Of a stretch of 64,000 bases of DNA, positions 34,201-44,880 are shown one piece after another. A program made the translations under genes and the position numbers. The number at the start of each line of letters is the position of its first letter. The first letter of the stretch is position 1. Origin of the DNA: Zygnema circumcarinatum (taxonomy: Eukaryota > Streptophyta > Zygnematophyceae > Zygnematales > Zygnemataceae). The DNA lies in the NCBI GenBank assembly GCA_037447605.1, contig CM074815.1:754323-818322 (forward strand), read 5' to 3'. The notes under the pieces are model-generated. The model saw only the letters and a list, made by a program, of their open reading frames with translations. It made no database searches and had not been told where the DNA came from.

Positions 34201-37200
34201 TTTTCAGATTTCGTTGACGTTAAATTGAATGGAACCATCGATGAAGGTGGACGAAGATTGTTCAGTCCTAGAGAATATTCTACCTCAAGGTCAAGGTGAA
34301 TCTGCCATATATAAAACTATTTGATTGTTGTTCAAACATGTCAGCTTCTGGAAACCCTAAAACAATTTGGTGATGCTCATCTACCATGTATGGAGTTGTT
34401 CGATTGTTGAACAACTCTATCCAATGCTGGCAACATCCTACATGGAACAACAGCTCCATGCATCCATTCCATGCATCCAAAACCTCCTTCTAAAGTGAGC
34501 CCACCTGCGTCCATACGTCCCATTCAGGATGAACATGGTCCACCCCCAACCAGCCGACCCATGTTGCAAAGCCCTCATTCAACCAGAGGTCGTTCCACCA
34601 CTCCATTGTCACCAGGTTTCCGAACCACTGCAGTGCACATCACAAGGCTTCTAAGAAAACAAGGCTTTTTAAACAGACTTTGAAGCAGGCGGAAGGGAAA
34701 GACAGCAAAAGGAGATGATAACGCAGATAAGGAAAGACTTAAAAAGTTTGCACTTCTGCTGATCACAGGCGGCAGATTTCAACGAGGATACAGTATTCAA
34801 GCAGTTTGAATTTATGAGCCTTGCCTTAAGGGCACGCATGAGCTTCGCTGAAGTTCAGAGTTTAAGTGGAGGTATTACTTGCATGGATAGCTGTATGCGG
34901 ACCTATGACTTGAAAACCAAAAGTGAATGCAAGGCTTGTTGCATATCACGACTAACCTTCATCTCATTCTGCAGCGTAAGCCAAGGCCTTACAGACAATA
35001 CAAGAAAAGGCTGAATGTGCATTCATCAAATTTCGAAGCTATCGAGCGAAATCCTACTTGGTGAGCGAGCTCGTGAGAAACAACATAGGCGACATACTGA
35101 CACGCAGCTGCTGAAGACTTGGCTTCATCCACCAACAACGCCGTATCGCGAAATGTGATGAGCCCCCAATTCTCCATTGCTCCCGAGGCAAATTCCGGAA
35201 CAGCTGCATTGCATTGTACATAGCCATCTTTCACAATTGAGGGAGAGGGAGAGGGAGAGAGCGGGGCTCATGCGATGAAGCTCCAACGGCAGGTACATGC
35301 CCCTAATGATTATGCACATCGCTTCTTACTCTTAACAAACATTCACTAGCATAGGAATTAGCCTGGACTGAGGGTGTAACTGAAACCAAAGAACAGAAAA
35401 GAGTTCCGTGATTGTCACGTCAAACGTACCCACAAGATCTGCTTTAGGAAGGGGAAATGCGATCCCAAAGTAGTCAGCGAAGAAGGAGAGAATCTCTGCA
35501 GCAATTTTGAGAGAAAAGCGGCCCTGCTCCGTGTTTCCAGGAGTTGTATACACACTCACCTGTACGGATGGTCATGAAAGATGTGTTGATTGAATTCCAG
35601 GCATCTAGAGTTTGATGCAAAAGGGCTTGCAAAGTATATGACTTGAAGAAAAGAACTTTGATGAAAGAGTCCCACAGATCAACGACATGGATAAATGGCA
35701 AGGTGAATGAGATCGTTTGGGAGGGGAGGCATGACTTGTACAATACGCTACTGCAAACTTATATAAAGGGCACAAGGCAAATGCCTTTGATTCCCTTCAT
35801 AAGTCTTCTCTATCATGGTGATGAAAAATGCACAAAAACCATCGGGTGCAAATAGACTCAGGAAGTGCTTAAGCTGCTTAAACAGCTCACCTCCACCCCT
35901 TCTTTTGTGGTCGTCGTCACCCTCTCCAAATGACCGACAACGAACGCCAACAAATATGTGCTCATGATTGGTGTATCTGCAAACTTAACCGCGGTCGATC
36001 CACTCGATAGAAGCTCACGACCAACTTCAGGCATGTTGGAGAGAGCGGTCAAACCCGGCTTCACGATCAAAGTGACGGCAAAGATGGCCTTGAATGAAGG
36101 CTCATCCCAGCAGGGAACTGCTCTGCGAGCATCTGTAGCTTCAAACTGTGTTGTAGCCATATACTGCTTCTTGCCATTCGTAGTATAAGAGGCACCTGCA
36201 CGGAACTTGGCTTGGGCACAATGAAATGAAGAAGTCTATAGATAAAAGATTGCAGGCACATGCCCAATTCAAGAAAGACTGGCTGAGCGTCATGCGATTA
36301 AGCTCGGATGAAGGATTAATCTAAGCCTTCACAATTGCCATCATCTTTCAGTTTTAACGGCTTTGCCAGTCAGTTCATTCTCTATCAGAACATAAAAGAT
36401 GCGCACACAACAATACATGAAGCCGGACACTTCACTTCGTTCGCAGAAATAATATGTCTCTACAGCTCATCGGGGTCACTATTGCATAATTTCATCGAAG
36501 TTATTATTATTCTGTTTCCAAAACTTGAACCGCAGAACTAGTAAGTCTAAAACTCAGTGAAGCAATCCGATGGATGACTTACGGTAGAATCCAATCATGT
36601 TATCGTTGAGCGTTCCCCGGTAGTTGAGGTGCAGCACAGCCTTTCCTGGTTCCAAAAATCTACTCCCGAGGCCCAGCACTGCAGTTCCACTCTCATTGTC
36701 GAGCTCAATTGGATATGTTGTATCGTTAGGGGCAATGAAGTTGCCATTGCTGAAGACTTCGGCCTGCAAAACCCAGCTATAATCTGACGAAACATCTCAC
36801 ATAAAGGAATGTTTGCATTTGGACACAGGATTTAAAACAGCTTTGAATCACATCAACACACAGAAGAACTTTACAATTGAATGCTGATTGACCATAGTTT
36901 CAATACATTGTGGCCGAACAGGCAAGCTTGTGTGCGTCAGAATAATGCAAGAATCAAAGCTTCAAGGTGGCCACAGTTGACTTCGAACATGCTATCAGCC
37001 TTCTGACTTGCCTTGCTTCCAGCAGCTGCTTGTTTAGTTGACAGCTGGCTAAGCCTTCAGTGCTTCAAACTACTTCACTAATCCGCAGAAGCAAGATGCC
37101 TCGCGGAAGAGTGATACTTCGGCTTAGTCATAACCCTAGGAGTCAGCCTGGATGATAATTTGACAAGTTAACTCAATTTTCCTCAACTATGTAAATATAA

Positions 37201-37863
37201 GTAGATGGAAAAAGGACCCTCTGTTTATAAAAAAAATAAAAAGCAAAAACGAAGGGGGGCTGATCTCGAATACCGGCCCTGACATTCCGATCGTGAAGGT
37301 GAACGTAACATTCATTGGTGCCTAACTAAGAGGTTTTGCCAAAATTGATTGAAATAAGCATAAAGGGAAAAAAAACACACCTAAACACAAAAAAAAAAAC
37401 ACGCCTATGAAACAAGAGTTTCAAGTAATGAACATAGAAAATCATCAAAATAGAGAAAAAAAAAATTGATGACGTCCAAAATTCCTGACGTCCACCTCTC
37501 CTCCAGCAGTATCCTACCCCTCTTCCTTCCAAAAACTGCAGAAAAGCGGATGAGAATGCCCCTTGCGCGACCTAGAAGTCAAGCCTTTCCTCCAATGGCG
37601 ATGCGCCACGTATGCAAATATTGACACGTGGCAAATTCCCATTGGAAAATGCTCCTTAGAACTACAGGACTGCACTGTGAAGGCCTCACCTTCAAGATGT
37701 GGAGGTCCTGCGCATGGAACGTGAGCTGGCTGACGCGCTGCAGCACGTCCAGCTCGATCTCTACCGACCCTGCAAAAGTGAAGTCCTGCAAATCAGGCTC
37801 CAATGTCACTGAATACTTGACCGGCTTCACATGCAACGGAAGCCTCTCAAACTCTGCAGCCAT
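31287..37863 (-). CDS. APM1: Aminopeptidase M1 (M1 zinc metallopeptidase)
   Basis: Eleven exons on the - strand, all phases consistent: 37863-37690, 36763-36583, 36195-35891, 35559-35430, 35203-35058, 34627-34505, 33859-33677, 33540-32541, 32293-32206, 31962-31845 and 31487-31287, giving 882 aa, the usual plant APM1 length. It removes N-terminal residues from peptides; plant APM1 is a membrane-associated or cytosolic enzyme linked to auxin transport and root growth. Exopeptidase motif GAMEN at residues 271-275; zinc site HELAH at 307-311, with the third ligand Glu330 in NEGFA exactly 18 residues on. The N-terminal domain starts [19 protein letters not shown]. From about 550 on lies the ERAP1-type helical C-domain ([22 protein letters not shown]...[11 protein letters not shown]). 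All key residues are present, so the gene looks functional. Confidence 0.96.
31495..31660. repeat. Imperfect tandem repeats in APM1 intron 10
   Basis: Two related blocks of about 70 bp share GCATCGATGT and ACCACATGTTGCAC, beside a CATA microsatellite (31498-31522). Confidence 0.7.
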
Positions 37864-37869
37864 GACGCT

Positions 37870-38660
37870 GCAATGGCGGCGGAAAATCCCCGGGGAACTT
37901 CAGCAAATATCAGCCCGCTTTTCCAATCTGTATTTAGACAAAAAAAAAAAAATGAGGGAGAGGGAGAGCAGAGAATGGGAGAGCAGAGTGGGCGAGGAGC
38001 CAACTAGCGCCCCGAAAATAAGTCGGACCCTATGGAAATGTTCAGATATGATGGTGGGTTTCCATCAGCCCGTTATTCCGACGTGGCGTCGTAATGGACG
38101 ACGACCCATGGGTTCCATGAGGCCGTTTCCGCCAACGTGGCGCCGACGTGGCTTCCACGTGGTAACGAGGCACCGTTCCACAGAACTGTGCACCGCCTGC
38201 AGCTAGGCTCCCCCCCTCCCCGCCGTCGATCGCCACGATCGGAATTGCTGCAGCTCCCCGCCCCCCGGCCGCCCACCCGCCCTGCAGCGTCCTCCCAGGT
38301 ACGGCGCAGCGCCCGAGCGGGCGACGCCGGCCGAGCGCGCGGTCACCGCGGTGCCGGTTGCCACGTAGTTGCCACGGCGGCGCCACGTCTGGCACGTCGA
38401 TTACACGTCTGCATGTCTATCCACGTCGGCGCCACGTCATTTAAAACCACTGAAATTGAACTTCGGGTGTGCCCGCCGCCGCTTGCCCACCGCCCATTGA
38501 AATTGAACATCGTGTCCTGGTACCAGGAGGTCTAGAGTTCGATCTTTGTTGGAGGCGTGTTTGCTACACAGCCCGAGCGAGCGAGGGAGGCCCTGCTTGC
38601 TTGCGCGGAGCGGTGTGTGGCGGCCGCGCCCCCCCCCCTTACGCATTACCACCGCATGTG
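37870..38660. promoter_or_regulatory. Spacer between divergent APM1 and the recombinase gene
   Basis: GC-rich, with repeated ACGTGGC/GCCACGT words (38078, 38138, 38146, 38155, 38360, 38382, 38423). These are ACGT-core elements, or simply the body of the repeat whose end lies at 38053. It must hold the APM1 promoter. Confidence 0.4.
38053..38074 (+). repeat. Repeat end shared with 52478-52499 (inverted)
   Basis: GGTGGGTTTCCATCAGCCC and the next three bases recur exactly, in reverse orientation, at 52478-52499. Both copies border GC-rich DNA full of ACGTGG words, which suggests the terminus of a dispersed element. Confidence 0.55.
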
Positions 38661-38666
38661 CTGCAG

Positions 38667-38742
38667 GTACGTCTCTATCCATCTTTTTTTCTATCCATCC
38701 GTTTATGCAGCGTGGTTTACTTACCTCTTTCTTCTATTGCAG
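38667..38742 (+). other. Probable 5' UTR intron of the recombinase gene
   Basis: A donor CTGCAG|GTACGT at 38667 and an acceptor TTCTATTGCAG at 38742, three bases before the ATG at 38745, bound a 76-bp intron. It implies a short upstream non-coding exon. Confidence 0.5.
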
Positions 38743-38964
38743 AAATGGATCCAAGAATTCCTCATCTCTATCCTCATCATCTAGGGTTGAGTCCAGAAGA
38801 CGAAGCGTGGAGCGTATTTGATGATGCCTCTTATCTAGTGAAGAAGAATGGATGTATTATAGGAGATGAAGAGCTTAAAAGGACAATATTTGCAGCGGAA
38901 ACGACAATTGAAGATGAAGAGGAACAAAGACGCGACATGCCTATAAAGCCAAGGTATGCTATTG

Positions 38965-41640
38965 GCTTTCTGCTTTCTGCTTTTCACTTTCTGCTTTCTG
39001 CTCTGTGCTTTCTGCTTTTTGCTTTTGGCTTTCTACTTTCTGCTTTTTGCTTTTGCTTTCTGCATTCTGCTTTCTGCTTTCTGCATTCTGCATTCTGCAT
39101 TCAGCATTCAGCATTCAGCATTCAGCATTCAGCATTCAGCATTCAGCATTCAGCATTCAGCATTCAGCATTCAGCATTCAGCATTCAGCATTCTACATTC
39201 TGCATCCTGCATTCAGCATTCAGCATTCAGCATTCAGCATTCTGCATTCTACTTTCTGCTTTCTGCTTTCTACTTTTTGCATTTTGCATTTTGCATTTTG
39301 CTTTTTGCTTTTGCTTTTTGCATTCTGCTTTCTGCTTTCTGCTTTCTGCATTCAGCATTCTGCATTCTGCATTCTGCATTCAGCATTCAGCATTCAGCAT
39401 TCAGCATTCAGCATTCAACATTCAGCATTCAGCATTCTGCATTCAGCATTCTGCATTCTGCATCCTGCATTCTGCATTCTGCATTTTGTATTTGCATTCT
39501 GCATTCTGCATTCTGCATTCAGCATTCAGCATTCAGCATTCAGCATTCAGCATTCAGCATTCAGCATTCAACATTCAGCATTCAACATTCTGACATTCTG
39601 ACATTCTGCAACCTGCATCCTGCATCCTGCATCCTACTTTTTGCATTCTGCTTTCTGCATTCTGCATCTGCATTCTGCATTCTGCATTCAACATTCAGCA
39701 TTCAGCATTCAGCATTCAGCATTCAGCATTCAGCATTCAGCATTCAGCATTCAGCATTCAGCATTCAGCATTCAGCATTCAGCATTCAGCATTCAGCATT
39801 CAACATTCAGCATTCAGCATTCAGCATCCTGCATTTTGCATCTTGCATTCTGCATTCTGCATTCTGCTTTCTGCTTTCTGCTTTTTGCATTCTGCATTTT
39901 GCATTTTGCTTTTTGCTTTTGCTTTTTGCATTCTGCTTTCTGCTTTCTGCTTTTTGCATTCTGCATTCTGCATTCAGCATTCAGCATTCAGCATTCAGCA
40001 TTCAGCATTCAGCATGCAACATTCAGCATTCAACATTCTGCATTGAGCATTGAGCATTGAGCATTGAGCATTGAGCATTGAGCATTGAGCATTGAGCATT
40101 GAGCATTGAGCATTGAGCATTGAGCATTGAGCATTGAGCATTGAGCATTGAGCATTGAGCATTGAGCATTGAGCATTGAGCATTGAGCATTGAGCGGTGA
40201 GCGGTGAGCGATGAGCATTGAGCATTGAGCATTGAGCATTGAGCATTGAACGTGAGCATTGAGCATTGAGCGGTGAGCATTGAGCATTGAGCATTGAGCA
40301 TTGAGCATTGAGCATTGAGCATTGAGCATTGAGCATTGAGCATTGAGCATTGAGCATTGAGCATTGAGCATTGAGCATTGAGCATTGAACATTGAGCATT
40401 GAGCATTGGGCATTGAGCATTGAGCGGTGAGCATTGAGCATTGAGCATTGAGCAGTGAGCATTGACGTGAGCATTGAGCATTGAGCATTGAGCATTGAGC
40501 ATTGAGCATTGAGCATTGAGCATTGAGCATTGAGCATTGAGCATTGAGCATTGAGCGATGAGCATTGAGCATTGAGCATTGAGCATTGAGCATTGAACGT
40601 GAGCATTGAGCATTGAGCATTGAGCATTGAGCATTGAGCATTGAGCATTGAGCATTGAGCGTGAGCGTGAGCATTGAGCAGTGAGCATTGAGCATTGAGC
40701 ATTGAACATTGAGCATTGAACATTGAGCATTGAGCATTGAGCGTGAGCATTGAGCATTGAGCATTGAGCATTGAGCGTGAGCATTGAGCGTGAGCATTGA
40801 GCATTGGGCATTGAGCATTGAGCGTGGGCATTGAGCATTGAGCGCATTGAGCATTGAGCAGTGAGCGTGAGCATTGAGCGGTGAGCATTGAGCATTGAGC
40901 ATTGAGCGTGAGCGGTGAGCATTGAGCATTGAGCATTGGGCATTGAGCATTGGAGCATTGAGCATTGAGCATTGAGCATGAGCATTGAGCATTGAGCATT
41001 GAGCATTGAGCATTGAGCGTGAGCGGTGAGCATTGAGCATTGAGCGTGAGCATTGAGCATTGAGCATTGAGCATTGAGCATTGAGCATTGAGCATTGAGC
41101 ATTGAGCATTGAGCATTGAGCATTGAGCATTGAGCATTGAGCATTGAGCATTGAGCATTGAGCATTGAGCATTGAGCATTGAGCATTGAGCATTGAGCAT
41201 TGAGCATTGAGCATTGAGCATTGAACGCGTGAGCATTGAGCGGTGAGCATTGAGCATTGAGCATTGAGCATTGAGCATTGAGCATTGTGAGCATTGAGCG
41301 TGAGCATTGAGCATTGAGCATTGAGCATTGAGCATTGAGCATTGAGCATTGAGCATTGAGCATTGAGCATTGAGCATTCTGCATTGAGCATTGAGCATTG
41401 AGCATTGAGCATTGAGCATTGAGCATTCTGCATTCTGCATTCTGCATTCTGCATTCTGCATTCTGCATTCTGCATTCTGCATTCTGCATTCTGCATTCTG
41501 CATTCTGCATTCTGCATTCTGCATTCTGCATTCTGCATTCTGCTGAATTCTGCATTCTGCATTTTGCATTCTGCATTCTGCATTCTGCATTCTACATTTT
41601 GCTGTTGGCTTTCTGCTTTCTACTTTCTGCTTTCTGCTTT
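38965..41640. repeat. 7-bp tandem satellite filling recombinase intron 1
   Basis: Blocks of heptamers: TTTCTGC-type (38965-39100), TTCAGCA (39100-39240, 39690-39830), TTGAGCA (about 40040-41420, the largest) and TTCTGCA (41420-41590), with TTTTGCA variants. Homogeneous blocks with sharp borders point to repeated local amplification. Because seven is prime to three, each strand encodes a 7-residue peptide period; the 500-residue frames on the - strand are artefacts. Confidence 0.95.
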
Positions 41641-42149
41641 TGGCTTTCTGCTTTTTGTTTTCTGCTTTCTGCTTTGTGCTTTCTGCTTTCTGCTTTTCTT
41701 TCAAATTTTGTACATTTTATGTCATTCTTTTTGAAGAATTATTGAATTAAGGGTTTTCCTTTTGTTTTTGTGCAGGGCAACTACAGCTCAAAGCCAATTA
41801 TTAGTTTCTGGGGTAGAGAGGTTACGCCCAAAATCTACGAAGGCATCATACCGCCCCGTAATAAAGCAATTTGTTGCTAAGTGTGAAACAGAGCGTTGGA
41901 GGCCAGTTCCACATTCAGAAAGAGTGGCAGCTTTTTTATTTTGGAGATTAGACAATGGCACTATGAATGCAGGTCCTTTAACCCCAAGCACTTTGTCTAA
42001 TAGTATTTTTGCATTGCAACATGCCCAAAAAACTATTGATTTTATAACACATGATCATGTATCTTTGGGTGTAAAAGTGAGTGAAAACTTGCAAGTCAAG
42101 TATATGGTGGAGATAATGGCCCGCTCTACCGATGAAAGACGACTTAGGC

Positions 42150-43215
42150 AAGTTATCTTTCTGCTTTCTGCATTCTGCATTCTGCATTTTGCATTCTGTA
42201 TACTGCATTCAGCATTCTGCATTCTGCATTCAACTTTCAGTTTTCTGCATTCTGCATTCTGCATTCTGCATTCTGCATTCTGCATTCTATATTTTGCATT
42301 CTACATTCTGTATTCTACTTTTTGCTTTCTGCATTCTGCTTTCTGCTTTCTGCTTTTTGCTTTTTGCTTTTTGCATTCTGCATTCTGCATTCAATATTCT
42401 ACATTCTACATTTTGCATTTTGCATTCTGCATTCTGCTTTCTGTATTCTGCTTTCTGCATTCTGCATTTTGCATTCTGCATTCTGCAATCTGTATTCTGC
42501 ATTCTGCATTCTGCATTCTGCATTGAGTATTGAGCATTGAGCATTGAGCATTGAGCATTCTGTATTCTGCATTCTGCATTCTGCATTCTGCATTTTGCAT
42601 TCTGCATTCTGCATTCTGCATTCTGCATTTTGCATTCTGCATTCTGCATTTTGCATTCTGCATTCTGCATTGAGCATTGAGCATTGAGCATTGAGCATTC
42701 TGCATTTTGCATTCTGCATTGAGCATTGAGCATTGAGCATTGAGCAATCTGCATTTTGCATTTTGCATTTTGCATTCTGCATTCTGCATTCTGTATTCTG
42801 CATTCTGCATTCTGCATTCTGCATTTTGTATTCTGCATTCAGCATTGAGCATTGAGCATTGAGCATTCTGCATTCTGTATTCTGCATTCTGCATTCTGCA
42901 TTCTGCATTCTGCATTCTGCATTCTGCATTCTGCATTCTGTATTCTGCATTCTGTATTCTGCATTCTGCATTCTGCATTCTGCATTTTGTATTCTGCATT
43001 CAGCATTGAGCATTGAGCATTGAGCATTGAGCATTCTGCATTCAGCATTCTGCATTCTGCATTCTGCATTCTGCATTCTGCATTCTGCATTTTGTATTGA
43101 GCATTGAGCATTGAGCATTCTGCATTTTGCATTTTGCATTTTGCATTCTGCATTTTGCATTCTGCATTTTGCATTTTGCATTCTGCATTTTGCATTCTGC
43201 ATTCTGCATTCTGCT
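42150..43215. repeat. 7-bp tandem satellite filling recombinase intron 2
   Basis: Same heptamer family as intron 1: mainly TTCTGCA and TTTTGCA, with inserted TTGAGCA blocks near 42530, 42670, 42720, 42845, 43005 and 43100. Confidence 0.95.
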
Positions 43216-44360
43216 TGTTGTTTGCTGCTTTCTCTCTTTCCCTCTTTGCTTCCCGATCTCTCCCTCTCTCCCTCCTTACTTGCTCTCCCCCTACCTCCTC
43301 CTCCCTCTCTAAATGTCTTTTAGTTTTTTGTGCCTACAGGATGTTCATTGATCCTAAACGAGGGACTGTTAAGGATAAACTAGCGCTTTCAGACTTTCAA
43401 AAGTTGTTAAGGTATATGGGGTCATTCAACAACGAAACATATTTAAAGTATGGTAGTATGGTAGCTACAGCAAAGGCAATGATGCTTCGAGGAGATGACC
43501 AAAGATCAATTCGGCACGATCTATTCATCATGATACGGGCTACAAATGTTTTATTGGCCCATCCAATGTAATCGGCCCCTGTGTGGTGTCACGGGGAAAA
43601 AGAACCGAGGAGCAGTCCACATGGGCTTCCTTTTAGACATTCAGATCCGAATTTTGCAGCTCCATGGATGGATATCACGATATTTGTTCCACAGGTTCAT
43701 TGTATCAAAAGAACCTCCTCCAGATCTTCGGAGCAACTACCTTTGGTGAGTCTAAACTTATCCAGTCAACTATTATTTGTGTATTTTGTTTTATATTTTT
43801 GCACAAATGTACTGTTTTTATTGACACGTTTGTTTGTTGTTTTGCAGGTACAAAACCTTATTGTTTCCGTCCAAAGACTCCATTGAGGTTGAAATGGGTC
43901 GTGAAGCACAATCAAAGTTCATGAAAAAAATCATTGAGCACTTAGATCTCAGCTGTTCAGGCACCTTGCACATATTCCGTGGCGCGGCAGCAAGGGAATG
44001 TTTCGCGCACTCTTGTGGGTTTGATCAAATCCGTGGCAGGAGGCAAATAAGCCAAATAAATCCCTTTGCAATCAATTACCTTTTCTCGACGGCTCCTCCA
44101 CCGTAGTGGTGCTCATAGGATTCAAAAAAGAAGGCTATGACATGGATGTTTTGTTCTAAAACCAAATGGCGCCAGGAAGGTGGAAGTTTCCATTTCTTTT
44201 CCCAACTCTTGAGTTATCAGATAAAGGTATTATGTCATATCAGATGGATCTTTTGGCCGAAGACAGTAGAAGGGTGTGGAAAGAGATTGAGAGGAGGGAA
44301 AGGGTTAACGCTATGTGTTTTATGTGTAGATTACCGTGGGAGTGCCTTTTAAGTCGCTGA

Positions 44361-44880
44361 ATCTTTCACATAGAGGCTTTTTGTGGACACGCTATGCTAT
44401 TTTGCATGTGTTTTATTGCAAGATGCGTTGTCAAGCCCAATAAATTCCATCAAGTCATGAATCATCCATTCTCCTTCCAACGTGAGCAATGGGATGGTCT
44501 TCTTTTAGGGTTGCCGCCGCCAGAATGTTATTGTTTTCCCGCTAGTCGCCTTTTGCACTTGGCCGCTTAGTGCTCCTTTCTCCGCTTCGGCCGCTGCTCC
44601 CCGCTTCTGCTACCTGCTTTGCTGTTGCTGAGAAACACCCATACAACCTAAGTTGCCGCGTCGCTGAGAAAAACACTGCCAGCTCGTCGCTAGCCGCCGC
44701 TGCCGCTTCTTTTTTGCTTTTGTTGTGTTGCTGCTGTTGGTGATGCTGTTGCTGTGGGCGGATTGGAGGTGGAGGCGGAGAGTAAGAAGGAGGAAGGGGG
44801 CTTCATTAACGGGGTGAGGCGGACGTCGCCTGTTTTGAGGTTGTTATTTCAGTGAAGAAGTTCTCAATTTTGCGAGAGCG
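44361..44880. other. Spacer between recombinase remnant and GCR1_C-type ORF
   Basis: No conserved frame. A TTAGGGTT word at about 44506 and GC-rich CCGCTG runs follow. It may hold a promoter for the downstream ORF. Confidence 0.4.

Larger units (their letters stand above)
38743..44360 (+). mobile_element. Crypton-like tyrosine recombinase gene (decaying)
   Basis: Exons, with phase 2 joins throughout: A 38745-38953, B 41776-42147, C 43340-43567, D 43695-43745 and E 43848-44106. Spliced this way an open frame of about 372 aa results. Exon B is a core-binding (SAM-like) domain: LRPKSTKASYRPVIKQFVAK...RVAAFLFWRL. Exon C has the first catalytic Arg block, MMLRGDDQRSIRHDLFIM. Exon E has the HxxR box LHIFRGAAARECF (His at 43969, Arg at 43978), with a candidate nucleophile in INYLFSTAP. 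The family block GKKNRG...RHSDPNF...YLFHRF sits in three different frames within 43568-43694, so that part has frameshifted or is now spliced out. A 3' remnant continues in another frame to 44360 (FPTLELSDKG...DSRRVWKEIERRER). The enzyme class cuts and rejoins DNA through a Tyr nucleophile. Confidence 0.7.

Noticed and set aside
39995-41704. Open frames of 500-570 codons on the - strand (MLNAQCS-type repeats)
   Set aside because: They follow from a 7-bp tandem repeat without stop words on that strand. The sequence is satellite inside an intron of the + strand recombinase gene.
38965-43215. Interstitial telomere repeats (7-bp period)
   Set aside because: The heptamers are TTCTGCA, TTCAGCA and TTGAGCA, not TTTAGGG. 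Only the period is shared with plant telomeres.
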